Shown here: positions 59,004-64,000 of the stretch, one piece after another | Layout of the letters: each line of letters begins with the position of its first letter | How positions within the stretch are numbered: the first letter of the stretch is position 1 | Source: Limosilactobacillus equigenerosi DSM 18793 = JCM 14505 | Lineage (GTDB): Bacteria; Bacillota; Bacilli; Lactobacillales; Lactobacillaceae | DNA: 64,000 nucleotides | Assembly: GCF_001311375.1 (NCBI RefSeq) | Contig: NZ_BBAS01000003.1 | Coordinates: 1-64,000 of the forward strand | Reading direction: 5' to 3' | The notes under the pieces: model-generated | What the model was told of the DNA's origin: nothing | Seen by the model: only the letters and a program-made list of their open reading frames with translations | The model's database searches: none | Position numbers and translations under genes: made by a program

Positions 59004-59787
59004 ATGCGAATTGGAATTGTAAACTTAATGCACGATAAAGTTGCCACCCAAGCGCGCTTTGCTCAGCGCTTGCAACAGTGGCAACCAGCGATAGAATTAA
59101 CCTACTTTTATCCGGTTGATCATTACCGCAATCGGCCGGTACCAGCTTCCGTAGCGGCGATTAGTCAGCCGTTGGATTTAGCCACGGTTGCAACGATGGA
59201 TGCCGTGATTGTAACGGGGGCGCCGGTGGAACGCTTGGATTTTGAGGCGGTGACGTACTATCAGGAATTAACGCGTTTGTTTGATTTCCTAGCGCAACGG
59301 CACCTTCCAACCTTATTTGTGTGCTGGGGTGCAATGGCCGCGTTGCATCATTTTTTTCGGGATTGAAAAGCTCTCCTTAACTCACAAATATTTTGGTGGT
59401 TATTCGCAACGGATTCAGCAACCAACGCCATTGTTAGCAGATTTACCCCGGCATTTTATCGCCCCGCATGCTCGCTATGCTGAGGTTAACCATGACCAAG
59501 TAAATCAGGTTGCTGCGTTGGCGGTGAATGCCACGACGACCACCGATGAATTATTTCTTTTGACGCAACAAGACCAACCATTTAGTTACTTATTTGCCCA
59601 TTTAGAATATGACGGGCCAGCACTACAACAAGAGTTTATCCGTGAACAAGCCGCGTGGGGTGGGTTACCTGCTCAACCGGTGAATTATGATTTAGCCACT
59701 GGGCAACCATTGTTTTCGTGGGAAACAACTTCGCAACGATTTTTCAAAAATTGGTTGACCCAAGTTCAAATAACCGAGGAGATTTAA
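59004..59787 (+). CDS. MetA-family O-acyltransferase (homoserine or serine; frameshifted)
   Basis: ATG at 59004 after ggagtcag ([20 protein letters not shown]). About 261 residues. Features: [20 protein letters not shown], catalytic Cys in [17 protein letters not shown], and [10 protein letters not shown] run of seven T at 59351-59357 causes the shift. Reading resumes to 59787, two bases before cysK. The MetA fold acylates homoserine in methionine synthesis. In lactic bacteria some members acylate serine for cysteine synthesis, and coupling to cysK with a Cys leader favours the serine role here. Confidence 0.8.
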
Positions 59788-59788
59788 A

Positions 59789-60700
59789 ATGACGATTTAC
59801 AACTCAATAACTGAATTAATTGGAAAGACCCCACTTGTGAAATTAAACCGCGTGGTACCGGCCGGGGCCGCTGATGTGTATGTTAAGTTAGAATTCTTTA
59901 ACCCTGCCGGTTCAATTAAGGATCGGATTGCCTTAGCGATGATCGAAGCTGCCGAAGCAAGCGGTGATTTAAAACCTGGGGACACGATTGTGGAACCAAC
60001 GTCAGGGAATACTGGGATTGGATTAGCTGCGGTGGCCGCTGCGAAGGGGTATCATTTGATTATTACGATGCCGGAAACGATGAGTGTCGAACGGCGGAAG
60101 TTAATGCAAGGTTACGGAGCCGAATTACTTTTGACCTCTGGTGCGGATGGAATGAAAGGTTCCATTGCTAAGGCCCAAGAATTAGTAGATACGAAGGGGT
60201 ACTTCATGCCAATGCAATTTGAAAACCCAGCTAATCCAAAGGCCCACGAAGTTACGACCGGGCAAGAAATTATCGCTGATTTTGGGACTGATAATTTACC
60301 TGACGCCTTTGTGGCCGGGGTCGGAACTGGGGGAACCTTAACCGGCGTTGGTCATGATCTGAAAGCAGCGGATGAAACGATTAAAATTTATGCGCTTGAA
60401 CCAGCTGAATCACCATTGTTAAAAGAAGGAAAAGCCGGTAAACACAAGATTCAAGGGATTAGTGCAGGATTTATTCCAGCAACGTTAGACCAAACAGTTT
60501 ACAATGGCATCGTAGCAGTTTCAAGTGATGATGCAATTGCAATGGCTAAAGTCGTCGGTGAGCAAGAAGGTTTCTTGCCTGGGATTAGCGCAGGGGCTAA
60601 CATCGCCGGTGCGATTGAAATTGCTAAGCAACTGGGTACTGGTCATAAGGTGGTAACGGTTGCTCCTGATGGTGGAGATCGGTATTTGTCAATTTTTTAG
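59789..60700 (+). CDS. cysK: Cysteine synthase (O-acetylserine sulfhydrylase)
   Basis: 303 residues, ATG after gaggag, coupled to the acyltransferase gene. PLP-binding Lys in [22 protein letters not shown] substrate loop, [14 protein letters not shown] phosphate loop. The C-terminus ends abruptly [15 protein letters not shown], a few residues shorter than usual, and its stop TAG is the first element of a repeat-like ggtcgtgaa. The repeat array may have trimmed the end. The enzyme should be active, as the missing tail is not catalytic. Confidence 0.9.
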   Translation: MTIYNSITELIGKTPLVKLNRVVPAGAADVYVKLEFFNPAGSIKDRIALAMIEAAEASGDLKPGDTIVEPTSGNTGIGLAAVAAAKGYHLIITMPETMSVERRKLMQGYGAELLLTSGADGMKGSIAKAQELVDTKGYFMPMQFENPANPKAHEVTTGQEIIADFGTDNLPDAFVAGVGTGGTLTGVGHDLKAADETIKIYALEPAESPLLKEGKAGKHKIQGISAGFIPATLDQTVYNGIVAVSSDDAIAMAKVVGEQEGFLPGISAGANIAGAIEIAKQLGTGHKVVTVAPDGGDRYLSIF

Positions 60701-60712
60701 GTCGTGAATCTA

Positions 60713-61013
60713 GGTCGTGAGCCGAGCGTTAAAAGCGACGTTAGGCTAACTTGGAAATGGACGTTGGCGTGGCACACGTCGGCGTCTGTTTTCAGTTAGT
60801 CCTAGTCGCTTGCTCGGTGAACGAAGTTACAATGCTACCGTAGAAGATAGTCCGCCGAACGAAGTTACATCCAGGTCGTGAGCTCAGCTATCAAAGCGCC
60901 TGTTGGCGTAACTATATAAATCGTGGCGGAACTGATGCAATCAGGTTCGGCGAGATTTTGAGTTAGGCTCTAAGGCGCTGTTGAGCTAACTAAGTTACTA
61001 AGTTGCCGTCGAA
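60713..61013 (+). repeat. Structured repeat array C (two full units and a remnant)
   Basis: A ggtcgtgaat remnant follows the cysK stop. Unit C1 60713-60830 has CCGAGC/GCTCGG, AGCGAC/GTCGCT and GTTAGGCTAAC/GTTAGTCC. A degenerate junction and the 3' end of an A1-like unit (gtccgccgaacgaagttac, 60850-60868) come next. Unit C2 60874-60998 is a diverged copy of A2 (AAATC/GATTT in place of AAAGC/GCTTT) and is closed by taagttgccgtcgaa. Confidence 0.85.
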
Positions 61014-61032
61014 CTACAATTACAGTTAACCA

Positions 61033-61064
61033 AAAATGCCTCGCAAAATCGCGAGGCATTTTTT
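61033..61064. terminator. Bidirectional terminator
   Basis: aaaaatgcctcgc / gcgaggcattttt with eight T, between cysK with its repeat array and the convergent mmuM. Confidence 0.95.
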
Positions 61065-61988
61065 TTATTCTAGGGTATCAAAATAAGCACGAACATTTTC
61101 AATATCATGCGGCATCGTCGTACAACACCCGCCAATGATAGTCGCACCGGCGTGGTACCACGTTGGAATTAACTCCTTAAACGTTGGACCGCTAGCTGGA
61201 TCGGACCACGTTTTGGTGGTTGGGTCATACGTGGCGCCAGAGTTAGGGTAAACAATAATTGGTAAGTCAGTGGTGGCGTGAATTAATTGAATCGCTGGTT
61301 CGACCACGTCTAAGGCAACACAGTTAAACCCAACTGCGACGACTTGGGAATCCGTGGCGATTGCTTGGACGGCGGTCGCTAACGCTGTCCCATCAGCCAA
61401 GTGGTGGTCATCGTGCAGTGAGAAGGCAACATAAACCGGTAAATCGGGTGCTAATTGATGCACGAGCTCGAGCACGGCTTGGGTTTCAGTTAATTTTGGT
61501 TGGGTTTCGACAGCCAGGACATCGATCCCGGCCGCGAGAATTTCTTCTAAGCGGGGGCGATGAAAGGCTTGGTATTCATCAACACTTAACTCGTAATTTC
61601 CCGTATATTCACTCCCATCGGCTAAGTAAGCTCCGTATGGTCCAATGGTTCCGGCAACATAATTATGTTTGCCAGTTTTAACCTCATAGTCGTCGCGCGC
61701 TTGGTTGGCAAGTTCGACGGCGTGGCGTATAAATTGGCGCGCCTGGGTTTCGGTAAAGCCAGCCGTTAAAAAGGCGGGTAAATTCGCTTGATAAGTATTG
61801 GTAATCACTAAATCAGCACCAGCGTTAAAGTAATCCAAGTGGACTTGGTAAACTTTTTGCGGGTCTTTAACGAGGGCCATGGCGGTCCAAAGTTGGTTGT
61901 TAGTATCAAGGCCGTAGTGTTCTAAGGGGGTTGACATAGCGCCATCTAACACGAGGGGACCTTGTTGTAAACGGGTTAATAAATTCAT
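61065..61988 (-). CDS. mmuM: Homocysteine S-methyltransferase
   Basis: 307 residues on the minus strand, intact, after cggaggaat. LDGAMSTPLEHYGLDTNN start, TNTYQANLP, GFNCVALDVVEPAI with one zinc Cys and IIGGCCTTMPHDIENV with the Cys-Cys pair that binds zinc. Transfers a methyl group from S-methylmethionine to homocysteine to give two methionines. Divergent from the permease gene mmuP across a 75-bp promoter region. Confidence 0.95.
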   Translation of the reverse strand: MNLLTRLQQGPLVLDGAMSTPLEHYGLDTNNQLWTAMALVKDPQKVYQVHLDYFNAGADLVITNTYQANLPAFLTAGFTETQARQFIRHAVELANQARDDYEVKTGKHNYVAGTIGPYGAYLADGSEYTGNYELSVDEYQAFHRPRLEEILAAGIDVLAVETQPKLTETQAVLELVHQLAPDLPVYVAFSLHDDHHLADGTALATAVQAIATDSQVVAVGFNCVALDVVEPAIQLIHATTDLPIIVYPNSGATYDPTTKTWSDPASGPTFKELIPTWYHAGATIIGGCCTTMPHDIENVRAYFDTLE

Positions 61989-62063
61989 TTGGTATTCCTC
62001 CGATTTATATGATAATATTCTAATGATACTTTAATAATAATCTAAAGACAAGAAGGAACTATA

Positions 62064-63445
62064 ATGAGTAAACGAACCGAAAGTTTAACGCGGAAAATGG
62101 AAGCGCGGCATATTCAAATGATTTCCCTTGGGGGCGTGATTGGGACCGGTCTCTTTTTAAGTTCAGGCTATACCATTCATGAAGCCGGGCCAATTGGGAC
62201 GATTCTCGCCTATTGTTTAGGGGCGATAATTGTTTATGCGGTGATGTTATGCCTCGGAGAATTAGCCGTAGCGATGCCGTATACGGGAGCTTTTCATCTT
62301 TATGCAAAACGTTACATCAGTCCTGGAACAGGCTTTTTAGTCGCCATTTTATATTGGTTAACATGGACGATTGCGCTTGGCTCTGAATTTACGGCGGCGG
62401 GATTAATTATGCGCCATTGGTTCCCGCAAACCCCAGTCTGGCTGTGGAGTTTGTTGTTCATGATTTTGATTTTATTATCAAATATTTATTCGGTGAAGGT
62501 GTTTGCGGAAAGTGAATTTTGGTTCGCGGCCGTTAAAGTTTTCGCCATTGTCGCCTTTATTATTTTAGGTGGCGCGGCCATCGTGGGCTTATTGTCAGTT
62601 GATGGGATGCAACATGCGCCAGGGTTAACCAACTTTACCAAAGCTGGCTGGTTCCCGAACGGCTTTCAAGGTGTTTTCACGACTATGTTAACGGTCAACT
62701 TTGCCTTTTCCGGGACCGAATTAATTGCCATTACGGCTGGAGAAGCGAAGGATCCCGCCAAAACGATTCCGAAGGCGATTCATACCACGTTATGGCGATT
62801 AGTTGTCTTCTTTATCGGGAGTATTATTGTCATGGCGGCCTTGATTCCGTATCAAGTGGCTGGCGTGACCCAGAGTCCATTTGTATACGTATTAAAGCAT
62901 CTTGGGATTCCGTTTGCGGGTGATTTGATGAATTTTGTCGTCTTAACGGCGATTATTTCAGCCGCTAATTCGGGGTTATATGCCTCAACGAGGATGTTAT
63001 GGTCGTTAGCCAACGAAGGGACGATTAGCAAGAAAATTGCCAAAACGAACGCCCACGGGATTCCGGTGCGGGCCTTAACCTTAAGTATGCTGGGAGGGAT
63101 TTTAGCACTATTATCAAGTGTGTATGCGGCTGATTCCTTGTACCTAGTCTTAGTGTCAATTTCGGGATTAGCGTCGTGATTGTCTGGATGGCGATTGCAT
63201 TAGCGCAAATTCGCTTCCGGCATGCCTTTTTAAAGGCTGGTCATCAGCTTAGCGAGTTGCAATATCAAACGCCGTGGTTCCCAATCGTGCCGTGGTTTGC
63301 CTTTATTGCGAGCGCGTTATCATGTATTTTAATTTGGTTTGATCCAAATCAACGGATCGCCTTGTACTGGACGATTCCGTTTGTGATTGCGTGTTATGTT
63401 GTCCATGCATTGGCTACGAAATATCATGCTCGCCGGAAAAAGTAA
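62064..63445 (+). CDS. mmuP: Amino-acid permease, probably S-methylmethionine (frameshifted)
   Basis: ATG at 62064 after agaaggaac. About 460 residues, twelve membrane segments, APC superfamily AAT family: [42 protein letters not shown] and [21 protein letters not shown] one-base error near 63175 splits the C-terminal part, which continues [20 protein letters not shown]. Partnership with divergent mmuM indicates S-methylmethionine uptake. Other amino acids are possible. Confidence 0.85.
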
Positions 63446-63503
63446 CTTTGCCCCTTGTCAGTTGGCATAATCGGGGGTATACTCCTTTACATATTAATAA
63501 TTC

Positions 63504-63658
63504 CATTTGTATATCGCCATATTATGGTTGGCAGTATCTACCCAAGACCGTCATTCTTGGACTACGAATGCTAAAAATGAGTGACCTTTTCCGGCATGGT
63601 CACTAACTTAACATTAACGTCCAAGGGATTTACAAATGGAATTCCTTGGACGTTTTTG
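63504..63658 (+). promoter_or_regulatory. Purine (guanine/xanthine-type) riboswitch with terminator
   Basis: Aptamer 63504-63570. P1 CATTTGTA/TACGAATG, core TATATCGCCATATTATGG, J2/3 GTATCTACCCAAG and the P3 end CTTGGACTAC, matching the purine riboswitch. The C in GGACTAC at the ligand-pairing position indicates guanine-type specificity. A terminator follows (aacgtccaagg/ccttggacgttttt, 63616-63658). It controls xpt by purine level. Confidence 0.9.
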
Positions 63659-63669
63659 TTTGGTGTTAA

Positions 63670-64000
<331 letters not shown>

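Overview
The window is about 64 kb of a low-to-moderate GC Firmicute chromosome. It looks like a Lactobacillales species, most probably Weissella or a close relative. The evidence is the codon and ribosome-binding-site style, the glucan-binding-type repeats in the phage lysin, YhgE/Pip, the nucleoside and ribose operons, CcpA-type cre sites and a purine-riboswitch xpt gene. The genus is an inference. Many otherwise conserved genes carry single-base indels, mostly in homopolymer runs, so I annotate them as one gene with a frameshift. Most of these are probably sequencing errors rather than real pseudogenes.

Layout. (1) 1-19.4 kb: right half of a siphovirus prophage, with head completion, tail tube, tape measure, distal tail, a tail-tip protein with three lytic domains, receptor-binding/baseplate proteins including an SGNH hydrolase, holin and a signal-peptide endolysin. 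Between the endolysin and the phage end lies an accessory island. It has two small-RNA cassettes, one containing a type I-E CRISPR-repeat look-alike, then an operon of two small acidic proteins and a helix-turn-helix protein whose promoter is bracketed by twin operators. This is the architecture of RNA and protein anti-CRISPR loci. (2) 19.4-21.1 kb: phage end, integrase remnant, and an Abi_2/HEPN abortive-infection gene with an abiF-like leader RNA. (3) 21.3-29.4 kb: MHS transporter behind an Ile-rich leader-peptide attenuator, YhgE/Pip, ABC1 kinase, EamA transporter, alpha/beta hydrolase. (4) 29.5-40.5 kb: AT-rich defence island with type I restriction-modification (duplicated specificity domain), a CBASS locus (CD-NTase, E2-like, two-TM SAVED-like effector) and an Mrr nuclease. 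(5) 40.6-45.3 kb: amino-acid (probably cystine) ABC transporter behind a Met/Cys-rich leader peptide, two tandem paralogous small RNAs, K+ channel. (6) 45.4-50.2 kb: ribose utilisation. (7) 50.5-53.9 kb: large surface protein with a Lys/Arg-rich tail and a membrane partner. (8) 54-58.4 kb: deoxyribonucleoside catabolism (deoC, deoB, pdp, deoR-like). (9) 58.4-63.4 kb: sulfur amino-acid genes (MetA-family acyltransferase and cysK behind a CysCysCys leader peptide; mmuM and mmuP). (10) Purine riboswitch and the start of xpt.

The most unusual signals are non-coding. The prophage CRISPR-repeat mimics come first. Next is a family of about 120-bp structured repeats in three tandem arrays (50.2, 58.4 and 60.7 kb) whose helices covary and whose first unit sits on the stop codon of the preceding gene. 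There are also three leader-peptide attenuators, two of them rich in cysteine codons and placed before sulfur-metabolism genes, and a pair of covarying minus-strand small RNAs at 44 kb.
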